Assembly (NCBI GenBank): GCA_902803355.1
Contig: CADCPP010000082.1
Location: 1 to 5,723 of the forward strand
Direction of reading: 5' to 3'
Length of the DNA stretch: 5,723 nt
From: an uncultured Lachnospiraceae bacterium
Lineage (GTDB): Bacteria; Bacillota; Clostridia; Lachnospirales; Lachnospiraceae
Notes under the pieces: model-generated
Seen by the model: only the letters and a program-made list of their open reading frames with translations
What the model was told of the DNA's origin: nothing
Databases searched by the model: none
In this document: positions 1-5,723 of the stretch, one piece after another
How positions within the stretch are numbered: the stretch's first letter is position 1
Layout: each line of letters begins with the position of its first letter
Program-made: the position numbers and the translations under genes

Positions 1-2427
1 CGAGGCCGTGAAGCCTTCCTCGTCGGGCGTCGCCTGGTAGTTGACGATGATGTTGTTCTTCTCCAGCCGTTCCGCGATCTCCGCGCCTTTGCCGTAGCCG
101 ACGCTCACGATCACCTGATGGGTCTCGGTGTAGTCCATGGCCGGATCGCCTTCGACCTTCAGGCCGCGCGCGGCCAGCGCCTTCGCAAAGTGCTTCGCGT
201 TCGCGATGACTGCCTTCTGGTACGCGTCCTTGAACGTATTCATTTCATAGGCAGCCATGAGCTGGCCGAGCATCGTACCCAGATGATGGTTGGAGACGCT
301 GCCGGGGAAGACGCGCCTCTGGATGGTCTCCCACAGCTCGTATTTCAGCTCGTCCTCGTCCCAGTTCGTGCCGATCACGCCGCGCTGCGGACCGAAGAAG
401 GTCTTGTGGGTCGAACCGGTCACGATCTCCGCGCCCTCCTTGAAGGGTTCCTGGAAATGCGGCCCGATCAGGCCGAGCACGTGCGCCATATCGTACATAA
501 TGGTGGTCTTTATCCCCTGCTCATCCACGAATTTGCGAATCTCCGCGACAGGCTCTCTGCAGAGCACCATGCTCTTGCCGAAGATGATCAGCTCGGGCTT
601 GTACTCGGCAATGACCTTCTTCGTCTCCTCGACGTCGATCTTATAGATATTGTCGGGGCAGACCGGGAAGTTCACCACGGCGTTCTGCTCGGTCACGGGG
701 TCGACTGCGATGTAGTCGTGCAGGGCGCCCATGGGCTGCGCCGAAAGGTGCCCGCCCTTGATGATATGATTGTTCAGCACGTAGCCGAGTCTCTGCGGCG
801 TCTGTTTGCGGTTCAGGCGGTTCTTGAAATCCATGAGGGCGGAGAAAACGGCGGTATTTGCCATCTGGCCGCTGGTCACGCGGGTCTCTGCCTCCTTCGC
901 GCCGAGGTATTCCTTCATCTCCCCGACCAGCTGCTGTTCGACCCAGTCGATGAACTTCGTGCCCTGGTAGTAGAAAATATCCTTGTCGTAGAAGGATCTT
1001 ACGGTCTTGTGCTCCGCGTAGCGGCCGCTCGGATCGGAGGAAGAGAGCAGGCGCACCGCCCTGCTCGGGGTGTTTTCCGAAGGGATCAGGTTGATGCAGC
1101 GGCGCTGTCTCCACTCGTGATTTTCCGCGGCTTTGCCGATCAGGCGGACCGCCTTTTCCAGGCGGCTGCCTTCTTCCGGCGCAGGCTCCGCGAGCGTATA
1201 GCCGTAGATGATCGGGCGCGCGTAGGGCGGCGCCATGGTGTCGAGGTGCCGCTCCGCGATCACCGCTTTGATGCGCTTGCCGCGGATATCCACCTCTACT
1301 TCATCGTCCGGCAGCAGGTCGGAGTCCACATAGGCCATGCCGATCGCACGCTTCATGACTTCTTCCGTAATCACGGATTCCAGGCCTTCGCCCTCCGCCT
1401 TATAGAAGGGCACCATGGTCCCGCTGGTGACCCAGCCCACCTGCTTTTCACCTCTGTAGAGCGGCATGCCGGCGCGCATGACGCCGCGCTCAAGCAGCGC
1501 GATGCACTGCACGCGGCGCGGCAGGGCGGCATTGTCCGAAAAATCGCGGTTCATGATCCGCTGCCAGGCGGCATACTGCCTGGCCAGCGAGGCTTTGCCG
1601 ATGTACTCGCCCTTCTGCGGCGCAAAGCTCACGGCAAAGCGCGCAACTGCGGCGGAATAGATGGGCATGGGCACGCCGTCTGCATCCTTTCCCATCTCGT
1701 GGCCGTAGAGCGGAAGTCCCGCTTCCAGACGCAGGGTATCTCTGGCACCGAGGCCGGCAGGGCGGGCGCCCAGCCCGCACAGGCGATTCCACAGCCAGGC
1801 GGCGTCTTCACTCTTTACGAAGACCTCATAGCCGAGCGGCTCGCCGGTGTAGCCGGTCTTCGCGACCCACGCCTTCCGGCCTTCCAGCAGCACGGTATTC
1901 ACGTAATTCTTCATGGGCTCCGTCACCTGCGCGCCGTCCGAGAGCGTCATCAGCAGGTCCTTGCTCTCCGGTCCCTGGACCGCAATGCAGGCCAGCTCCT
2001 CCGAGATATCGGTGATGCTGCAGTCATAGCCGCCGATGTGTTTTGCCAGGTGCGCCAGATCCTTGTCGATGTTCGCGGCGTTCACCACGAGCAGCAGGCG
2101 GTCCTCCTCAAAACGGTAGAGGTAAGCATCGTCCACGGCGCTGCCGTCTTCCTCCGGCAGGATGCAGTACATCGCGCGGCCGGGCAGAAGGCCTTCCACA
2201 TTCGCGCTCACGACGTGCTGCAGGAAGCGGACGCGGTCCGGTCCCTCCACTAAAAGACGCCCCATGTGGGAGACGTCAAACAGGCCGCAGTGGCTGCGGG
2301 TGTACAGATGCTCGGCCACGATCCCCGTAGGATACTGCACCGGCATGTTCCAGCCGCCGAAGTCCACCATCGTGGCACCGGCCGCCACATGAGTCTCATA
2401 AAGTATCGTCCGTTTCAGTTCACTCAT
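1..2427 (-). CDS. gcvT-glyA: Fused glycine cleavage T-protein (aminomethyltransferase) / serine hydroxymethyltransferase, 3' end outside window
   Basis: A single minus-strand frame opens at ATG 2427 and stays open for 809 codons to position 1; I checked every codon and found no stop. Residues 1-412 read as GcvT: MVDFGGWNMPVQY (20-32), LFDVSHMGR (49-57), AVDDAYLY (97-104, containing the family's catalytic Asp, D99/D100), GYTGEPLGYE (192-201), LGARDTLRLEAG (226-237). After a linker of about 10 residues, an SHMT domain begins: INLIPSEN (445-452), RYAE (469-472), GGHLSAQP (558-565), DMAHVLGLI (646-654), and STHKTF (672-677) with K675 as the PLP Schiff-base lysine. The GcvT half transfers the aminomethyl carbon of glycine to tetrahydrofolate, releasing ammonia; the SHMT half uses the resulting methylene-THF with glycine to make serine, or runs in reverse. 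Cytosolic. The start is supported by a Shine-Dalgarno 6 nt upstream. By comparison with about 417-aa GlyA, roughly 90-120 residues are missing beyond the window. Other gcv genes may follow outside; this cannot be seen. Confidence 0.95.
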   Translation of the reverse strand, partial: MSELKRTILYETHVAAGATMVDFGGWNMPVQYPTGIVAEHLYTRSHCGLFDVSHMGRLLVEGPDRVRFLQHVVSANVEGLLPGRAMYCILPEEDGSAVDDAYLYRFEEDRLLLVVNAANIDKDLAHLAKHIGGYDCSITDISEELACIAVQGPESKDLLMTLSDGAQVTEPMKNYVNTVLLEGRKAWVAKTGYTGEPLGYEVFVKSEDAAWLWNRLCGLGARPAGLGARDTLRLEAGLPLYGHEMGKDADGVPMPIYSAAVARFAVSFAPQKGEYIGKASLARQYAAWQRIMNRDFSDNAALPRRVQCIALLERGVMRAGMPLYRGEKQVGWVTSGTMVPFYKAEGEGLESVITEEVMKRAIGMAYVDSDLLPDDEVEVDIRGKRIKAVIAERHLDTMAPPYARPIIYGYTLAEPAPEEGSRLEKAVRLIGKAAENHEWRQRRCINLIPSENTPSRAVRLLSSSDPSGRYAEHKTVRSFYDKDIFYYQGTKFIDWVEQQLVGEMKEYLGAKEAETRVTSGQMANTAVFSALMDFKNRLNRKQTPQRLGYVLNNHIIKGGHLSAQPMGALHDYIAVDPVTEQNAVVNFPVCPDNIYKIDVEETKKVIAEYKPELIIFGKSMVLCREPVAEIRKFVDEQGIKTTIMYDMAHVLGLIGPHFQEPFKEGAEIVTGSTHKTFFGPQRGVIGTNWDEDELKYELWETIQRRVFPGSVSNHHLGTMLGQLMAAYEMNTFKDAYQKAVIANAKHFAKALAARGLKVEGDPAMDYTETHQVIVSVGYGKGAEIAERLEKNNIIVNYQATPDEEGFTAS

Positions 2428-2433
2428 ACGGTT

Positions 2434-2440
2434 TCCTCCC
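2434..2440 (-). promoter_or_regulatory. Ribosome binding site of the gcvT-glyA fusion
   Basis: The minus strand reads GGGAGGA six bases before ATG 2427, a strong Shine-Dalgarno. It fixes the start of the fusion protein, and the GcvT N-terminus (LYETHVAAGATMVDF) matches family length from this ATG. Confidence 0.85.
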
Positions 2441-2486
2441 TGCCTTGTCCTTTCCCCGTGCGGCCGGCAGGCTCCGCGCAGGATGC

Positions 2487-2522
2487 AAAAAGAGACACGA
2501 AGATAGAGCATCTTCATGTCTC
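2487..2522 (-). terminator. Intrinsic terminator, expression platform of the glycine riboswitch
   Basis: On the minus strand GAGACATGAAGAT (2522-2510) pairs with ATCTTCGTGTCTC (2504-2492) to give a 13-bp stem with one G-U wobble and a five-base loop (2509-2505), followed at once by a run of five T (2491-2487). It lies between the second aptamer and the start codon at 2427. The first three bases of the 5' arm (GAG, 2522-2520) are also the end of the aptamer II P1 helix, so the two structures compete. Glycine binding should stabilise P1, weaken the terminator and allow readthrough. The plus strand also has a T-run after the hairpin (2525-2529), so bidirectional use is possible, but nothing on that strand requires it. 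Confidence 0.87.
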
Positions 2523-2591
2523 CGTTTTTGGCCTGAGAGATTCCCCTTGCGGGTTGCACCTTCGGCGTGTAAACTGTACACTTTTCGGAGC
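2520..2591 (-). promoter_or_regulatory. Glycine aptamer II (3' aptamer)
   Basis: P1 pairs CTCCG (2590-2586) with CGGAG (2524-2520). Internal elements are a hairpin GTGTA-CAGTT-TACAC (about 2581-2567), the conserved GCCGAAGGTGCAA (2566-2554), a short stem around CCCGCAAGGGG, and CTCTCAGGC (2539-2531) followed by CAAAAA. The 3' strand of P1 overlaps the base of the terminator, so this aptamer is the one that directly contacts the expression platform. Confidence 0.92.
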
Positions 2592-2599
2592 GTCGTCCA

Positions 2600-2668
2600 G
2601 GTCCGATCCTTTTGCCTGAGAGTTTTTTTCCCCTTCGGCGGCGCCGCGCAGGCGCTCTCTCCCGAACC
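2600..2668 (-). promoter_or_regulatory. Glycine aptamer I (5' aptamer)
   Basis: P1 pairs GGTTCG (2668-2663) with CGGACC (2605-2600), with one G-U wobble. Inside is a very G+C-rich hairpin, GCGCC-TGCGC-GGCGC (about 2656-2642), then the conserved GCCGAAGGGG (2639-2630), a run of seven A, and CTCTCAGGC (2622-2614) followed by AAAAGGA. Confidence 0.9.
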
Positions 2669-2706
2669 GTTCAACCGACTTTACTGTATCGCTTTTTGCT
2701 GTCACC

Positions 2707-2736
2707 ACTGTAGCACTCTTTTCTTTCCCTTGTCAA
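2707..2736 (-). promoter_or_regulatory. Sigma-A-type promoter for gcvT-glyA
   Basis: On the minus strand TTGACA (2736-2731) is a perfect -35 box, followed by 18 bases and TACAGT (2712-2707), a 4/6 match to TATAAT. Transcription would start near 2700, some 20-30 bases before the riboswitch, so the complete tandem aptamer and its leader helix lie in the transcript. Predicted 5' leader is about 270 nt. The box match is seen; the start site is inferred. Confidence 0.72.
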
Positions 2737-2790
2737 CCGGAAAATATTGCTCTCCTGGCAAGGCCGCCTCGAGAAAGCCGGGAAAGTTAC

Positions 2791-2820
2791 TTGAAATTCC
2801 GGGAAAAGCCGTGCTATAGT
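2791..2820 (+). promoter_or_regulatory. Extended -10 sigma-A-type promoter for the ABC exporter operon
   Basis: TTGAAA (2791-2796, 5/6 to the -35 consensus) is followed by 18 bases and TATAGT (2815-2820, 5/6 to the -10 consensus), preceded by TGC, an extended -10 motif. Transcription would start near 2827, giving a leader of about 48 nt. The TTG at 2791 is in frame with the ABC gene, but it lies in the -35 box and so cannot be its translation start if this promoter is used. Confidence 0.72.
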
Positions 2821-2862
2821 AGCTGTGGTTCTGACCTCTCTGTCACGGCGTTTTTCCGTCTG

Positions 2863-2868
2863 AAAGGA
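2863..2868 (+). promoter_or_regulatory. Ribosome binding site of first ABC gene
   Basis: AAAGGA stands six bases before ATG 2875. It decides the start in favour of 2875 over the in-frame TTG at 2791. The 28 residues added by the upstream start do not resemble exporter sequence, whereas MKLIFRYLGRYK is a typical N-terminus for the family. Confidence 0.75.
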
Positions 2869-2874
2869 CTTCCC

Positions 2875-4632
2875 ATGAAACTGATCTTCCGCTATCTTGG
2901 GCGCTATAAAACAGCCGTCGCCCTCGCCATCTTCATCAAGCTGCTGGGCACGCTTTCCGAGCTCACGATCCCCTATATTTTTGAGCATATCGTGGACGAT
3001 GTGGTCCCTTCCGGCGATCTTCCGCAGGTCATTCTCTGGGGCCTGGCCATGTTCGCGGCCGCCATCCTCTGCCGCCAGCTGAACGTGACGGCCAACCGGA
3101 AGGCCGTGGACAACGCCCACCGCATCAGCTACGAGCTGCGCCAGGCGCTCTTTGCCAAGACCGCAAACCTTTCCGGCGCGCAGTTCGATGCCTTCGGCCT
3201 GCCGAGCCTCATCTCCCGCATGACCTCCGACAGCTACAACGTGCAGTCCGCCGCGCAGCAGTTTCAGACGCTCTGCGTGCGCGCCCCCATCATGCTCTTT
3301 GGCGGTGTGATCGTCTCCCTGATCATGGACGCGCCTCTTGCCATGATCCTGGTCGTGATGCTGCCGTTTCTGATCGCCATCATCCTCTTTGTCTCTTCCC
3401 GCGGCATCCCGCTGTACAGGACCGTGCAGGGGAAGCTTGACACCATCGTCCGCGTAATGCGGGAGAATATTACCGGCATCCGCGTGGTGAAGGCGCTCTC
3501 CAAGGAGGATTACGAAAAGCGCCGCTTTGCCTCTGCCAATGACGACATGACCCGCAGCGATATCAAAGCCTCTTCCATCATGGCGATTCCGGGTCCGTTC
3601 ATGCAGCTGTGCCTGAACACCGGCCTGACTCTGGTGGTGCTGATCGGCGCCGGAAGAGTCAATAACGGCCTCATGAAGCCGGGCGTGATCCTGGCCTTCC
3701 TGACCTATTTCAATATGATCGCCATGGGCGTGATGGGACTGAACCGCATCTTTATGAGCCTGTCCAAGGCGAGCGCCAGTGCGGACCGGATCGACGCGGT
3801 GCTGCAGACCGAAACCGATGATGACATCCTGCCTGAGGCGCAGGGCCTTGTCCCCTCCGGTGACGAATTCATCCGTTTTGAGCATGTGAGCTTTTCCTAC
3901 GGCGAGGACAGCGGCGAGAGGGAAGGCTTCCACGGCGAGGCGCGGGAAAAGGCGCTGGAGGACATCAGCTTTGCCATCCGCAGAGGAGAGAGCCTTGGCA
4001 TCATCGGCCCCACCGGCTGCGGCAAAAGTACCATCGTCAACCTGCTGATGCACTTTTACGATGCCGGCTCCGGCGGCGTGTTCGTGGACGGAAAAGACGT
4101 GCGCACCTATGAAAAGGACGCGCTGCGGCGCAGATTCGGCGCGGCCTTCCAGAACGATATGATCTTCCAGGATACACTCAGGGAAAATGTGGACTTTGGC
4201 CGCGCCCTCTCCGAGACCGCTCTGCGGCAGGCCGTAGAGGACGCCATGGCCGCGGAATTTGTCGACAGTCTTCCGGAGGGACTTGATTTTCAGGCTGCCA
4301 TCAAGGGCGCGAACCTCTCCGGCGGCCAGAAGCAGCGGCTCATGGTCGCCCGCGCGCTCGCGGCGGATCCCGAGATCCTGATCCTGGATGACGCCTCCTC
4401 CGCCCTTGACTATAAGACCGATGCCGCCATGCGGAAGGCCATCGCCGAAAACCACAAGGACAGCACGCTGATCATGATCGCCCAGCGGGTCTCCAGTGTC
4501 ATGAACATGACAAAGATCCTGGTCATGGACAACGGCAGATGCATCGGCTACGGGTCCCACGAGGAGCTGCTGCGCTCCTGCCCCGCCTATCGGGAGATCT
4601 ACGAGATCCAGATGGGCTGGGCTGCAGGTTAA
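2875..4632 (+). CDS. ABC exporter half-transporter (membrane domain + ATPase), degenerate-site subunit
   Basis: The 585-aa protein has the usual length and order of a bacterial type IV (MsbA/BmrA-like) exporter half. Six membrane segments are visible near residues 14-36, 51-67, 133-152, 154-175, 243-260 and 268-290, followed by the ATPase domain: A-loop Tyr in FSYGE (Y342), Walker A GPTGCGKST (378-386, K384), Q-loop Q426, signature LSGGQKQR (481-488), Walker B ILILDD (501-506), D-loop SALD (509-512). The catalytic Glu after Walker B is Asp (D506) and the H-loop His is Gln (Q537, in IAQRVSS). Both changes are known from the degenerate subunit of heterodimeric exporters such as BmrCD, LmrCD and TM287/288. 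It should sit in the cytoplasmic membrane paired with the product of the next gene and export an unidentified substrate, with drug-like compounds, lipids or peptides all possible. An extra stretch of about 14 residues (345-358) separates the A-loop region from Walker A. The gene diverges from gcvT-glyA and has its own promoter. Confidence 0.95.
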   Translation: MKLIFRYLGRYKTAVALAIFIKLLGTLSELTIPYIFEHIVDDVVPSGDLPQVILWGLAMFAAAILCRQLNVTANRKAVDNAHRISYELRQALFAKTANLSGAQFDAFGLPSLISRMTSDSYNVQSAAQQFQTLCVRAPIMLFGGVIVSLIMDAPLAMILVVMLPFLIAIILFVSSRGIPLYRTVQGKLDTIVRVMRENITGIRVVKALSKEDYEKRRFASANDDMTRSDIKASSIMAIPGPFMQLCLNTGLTLVVLIGAGRVNNGLMKPGVILAFLTYFNMIAMGVMGLNRIFMSLSKASASADRIDAVLQTETDDDILPEAQGLVPSGDEFIRFEHVSFSYGEDSGEREGFHGEAREKALEDISFAIRRGESLGIIGPTGCGKSTIVNLLMHFYDAGSGGVFVDGKDVRTYEKDALRRRFGAAFQNDMIFQDTLRENVDFGRALSETALRQAVEDAMAAEFVDSLPEGLDFQAAIKGANLSGGQKQRLMVARALAADPEILILDDASSALDYKTDAAMRKAIAENHKDSTLIMIAQRVSSVMNMTKILVMDNGRCIGYGSHEELLRSCPAYREIYEIQMGWAAG

Positions 4633-4638
4633 GGAGGT
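4631..4638 (+). promoter_or_regulatory. Ribosome binding site of second ABC gene, overlapping the first gene's stop
   Basis: AAGGAGGT, a near-perfect anti-16S match, starts within the TAA stop (4630-4632) of the first ABC gene and ends five bases before ATG 4644. The overlap argues for one transcript and close translation of both halves. Confidence 0.9.
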
Positions 4639-4643
4639 GCGCT

Positions 4644-5723
4644 ATGCCGGGAAAAGGTGACAGAGGCGGCGTGAAGGAAAAGCCGAAGGACGCCAAAGGA
4701 ACGTTAAAACGCATCATCGCTTATCTGATGGAATTCAAATGGATCGTGCTCCTGCTGCTGATCTTCTCTTTCGCCAGCAACATCGGAAATCTGATGGGGC
4801 CGCGCTTTGCCGGCAAGGCCATCGGGGTGGCCGAGGAAGGCTTTAAAGCGGGGATCGGCATGGTCGACATGGCGCAGGTGAAGCACTATGCCCTGCTCAT
4901 GCTGGCCTTCTACGCGGGCAGCAACATCTTAAGCTTTACCGTGAATCTCTGCATGATGCGCGTGGGGCGGCGCGTCGCGCGGAACATGCGCCGCGACGTC
5001 TTTAACAAGCTGATGACCCTGCCGGTGGGCTATTTCGACCGCCATCAGGCCGGCGACATCATCAGCCGCGTCAGCTACGACATCGACGTGGTGGCCATGA
5101 GCCTGTCCACCGACGTGATCCAGATCCTCACGAGCTCGGTGACGGTCGCAGGCAGCTTCATCATGATGTGCACCATCTCGCTCCCGCTTGTTTCCTGCAT
5201 GGTCTTTACCATTCCCGTGTCCATCCTGTTTACGCGAAGCATGTCCAAAAAGACGCGTCCGCGCTATGCCAGGCGCAGCGCGGCCTACGGCGAGATGAAC
5301 GGCTTTGCGGAGGAGATGTTCACGGGGCAGAAAACCATCCTCGCCTACGCGCATGAGAATGCGGTCTGCGGAAAATTCAGCAAGATCAACATGGCTGCTG
5401 CCGAGGCCTATAAAAACGCGGACGGTCTGGGCATGACCATGGGCCCCACCATCGGCATGATCTCGAACTTCGGCCTGGCCGCCATCGGCATGGGCGGCGC
5501 CGTCCTTTATATGATGAACATCGTCGGGCTCGCGCAGATCTCCAGCTTCGTGCTGTATTCGCGCAAATTCTCGGGGCCCATCAACGAGATCTCCAATATC
5601 ATCAACGAGATCTTCAGCGCCCTTGCAGCCTCCGAGCGTGTCTTCCGCCTGCTCGACCAGCCGGAGGAGGCGGCGGACATCTATGGCGCTGTGGAACTTA
5701 AGGATGCGAAAGGACACGTCGAG
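4644..5723 (+). CDS. ABC exporter half-transporter, partner subunit, 3' end outside window
   Basis: The frame stays open for 360 codons to the window edge. After a charged N-terminal tail of about 20 residues, six membrane segments fit near 32-52, 82-102, 155-178, 180-198, 270-293 and 296-318. The family-typical coupling segment YFDRHQAGDIISRVSYDID (130-148) and the end-of-membrane-domain pattern SGPINEISNIINEI..ALAASERVFRLLD (310-338) are present. The visible part stops about where the ATPase domain begins (VELKDAKGHVE), so Walker A, Walker B and the H-loop cannot be seen. Family members are about 580-620 aa, so 220-260 residues are missing. It follows the first ABC gene by 11 bases and is surely its heterodimer partner. 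Since the first subunit lacks the catalytic Glu and His, this one is expected to carry them. Substrate unknown. Confidence 0.94.
   Translation, partial: MPGKGDRGGVKEKPKDAKGTLKRIIAYLMEFKWIVLLLLIFSFASNIGNLMGPRFAGKAIGVAEEGFKAGIGMVDMAQVKHYALLMLAFYAGSNILSFTVNLCMMRVGRRVARNMRRDVFNKLMTLPVGYFDRHQAGDIISRVSYDIDVVAMSLSTDVIQILTSSVTVAGSFIMMCTISLPLVSCMVFTIPVSILFTRSMSKKTRPRYARRSAAYGEMNGFAEEMFTGQKTILAYAHENAVCGKFSKINMAAAEAYKNADGLGMTMGPTIGMISNFGLAAIGMGGAVLYMMNIVGLAQISSFVLYSRKFSGPINEISNIINEIFSALAASERVFRLLDQPEEAADIYGAVELKDAKGHVE

Larger units (their letters stand above)
2520..2679 (-). promoter_or_regulatory. Tandem glycine riboswitch in the leader of gcvT-glyA
   Basis: Two glycine aptamers lie head to tail in the minus-strand leader. 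Each carries the conserved core pair of the class, GCCGAAGG followed by CTCTCAGGC: aptamer I at 2639-2632 and 2622-2614, aptamer II at 2566-2559 and 2539-2531. The linker between them is nine bases (2599-2591). A possible leader/linker helix (P0) pairs GTCG (2679-2676) with CGAC (2595-2592), flanked by TTGA and GGA. That fits the kink-turn known to join leader and linker in full-length tandem glycine riboswitches. The RNA senses intracellular glycine, and its position upstream of a glycine-cleavage gene with an intervening terminator indicates a glycine-induced ON switch, as for Bacillus subtilis gcvT. Identification is by motif and helices read by eye; the P0 helix is the least certain part. 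Confidence 0.95.
2428..2874. other. Divergent intergenic control region
   Basis: These 447 bases hold no convincing gene. From left to right they contain the fusion gene's ribosome binding site, the terminator, the tandem glycine riboswitch, the minus-strand promoter, a 54-base gap between the two -35 boxes (2737-2790), the plus-strand promoter and the ABC ribosome binding site. Short frames crossing the riboswitch on either strand are explained by its G+C-rich helices and have no ribosome binding sites I could recognise. Confidence 0.85.

Noticed and set aside
118..2253. Plus-strand open frame of 711 codons
   Set aside because: It lies exactly antisense to the gcvT-glyA frame, codon for codon (minus-strand codons are plus frame 1). 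Its translation is rich in Arg, His, Val and Leu with no family motif. The G+C-rich sense codons seldom produce stops on the other strand.
2492..2522. The 13-bp inverted repeat as a possible mobile-element end or protein operator
   Set aside because: Its place directly after aptamer II, the overlap with P1 and the T-run on the minus strand are fully explained by a riboswitch terminator.
2445..2819. Small plus-strand frames crossing the intergenic region
   Set aside because: They translate through the riboswitch and terminator hairpins, have no ribosome binding site I could recognise, and are rich in Cys, Arg and Pro as expected from translated structured RNA.
2791..2874. Upstream in-frame TTG start adding 28 residues to the first ABC protein
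   Set aside because: The TTG is the beginning of the -35 box of the predicted promoter, has no well-placed Shine-Dalgarno, and the added residues do not look like exporter sequence. ATG 2875 has AAAGGA six bases upstream.
2671..4560. Minus-strand open frame of 629 codons
   Set aside because: It is antisense to the first ABC gene, which has clear Walker A, signature and Walker B motifs. The antisense translation is rich in His, Asp and Gly and has no recognisable domain, and its end falls in the riboswitch leader.
4929..5717. Minus-strand open frame of 262 codons
   Set aside because: It is a His/Asp-rich antisense shadow of the second ABC gene, which shows exporter membrane-domain motifs on the plus strand.

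Overview
The window looks like chromosomal DNA from an anaerobic, G+C-rich low-branching Firmicute, most plausibly a Clostridia member such as a Lachnospiraceae relative. The signs are strong AGGAGG-type ribosome binding sites, sigma-A-type promoters, a Bacillus/Clostridium-style tandem glycine riboswitch with an intrinsic terminator, and a paired half-size ABC exporter operon. The taxonomic call is inference; no rRNA or marker gene is present. No mobile element, tRNA, rRNA or CRISPR array is visible.

Left part (minus strand, reading from 2427 out through position 1): one uninterrupted reading frame of at least 809 codons encodes a glycine-cleavage T-protein (aminomethyltransferase, residues about 1-412) joined directly to a serine hydroxymethyltransferase domain (about 424-809, continuing outside the window). 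The two enzymes consecutively use 5,10-methylene-tetrahydrofolate, so the fusion couples glycine cleavage to serine/glycine interconversion. This gene is easily missed because its end lies outside the window and its antisense strand carries a long spurious open frame.

Middle (2428-2874, 447 bases without a gene): a control region with two back-to-back promoters. On the minus strand a sigma-A-type promoter (2707-2736) is followed by a tandem glycine riboswitch (two aptamers, 2520-2668, with a possible leader/linker helix reaching 2679). An intrinsic terminator (2487-2522) comes next; its base shares nucleotides with the P1 helix of the second aptamer. This is the architecture of a glycine-activated ON switch controlling the fusion gene. 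On the plus strand an extended -10 promoter (2791-2820) drives the ABC genes.

Right part (plus strand, 2875-5723): two tandem half-transporter genes of the MsbA/BmrA-like exporter family (membrane domain followed by ATPase domain), 11 bases apart, with the second gene's Shine-Dalgarno overlapping the first gene's stop codon. The first is complete (585 aa) and has a degenerate ATPase site (Asp in place of the catalytic Glu, Gln in place of the H-loop His), as expected for one half of a heterodimeric exporter. The second runs off the right edge inside or just before its ATPase domain. The exported substrate cannot be told from the sequence.

The most notable item is the T-protein/SHMT fusion under direct glycine-riboswitch control; the SHMT half also looks closer to archaeal-type SHMTs than to the standard bacterial GlyA.
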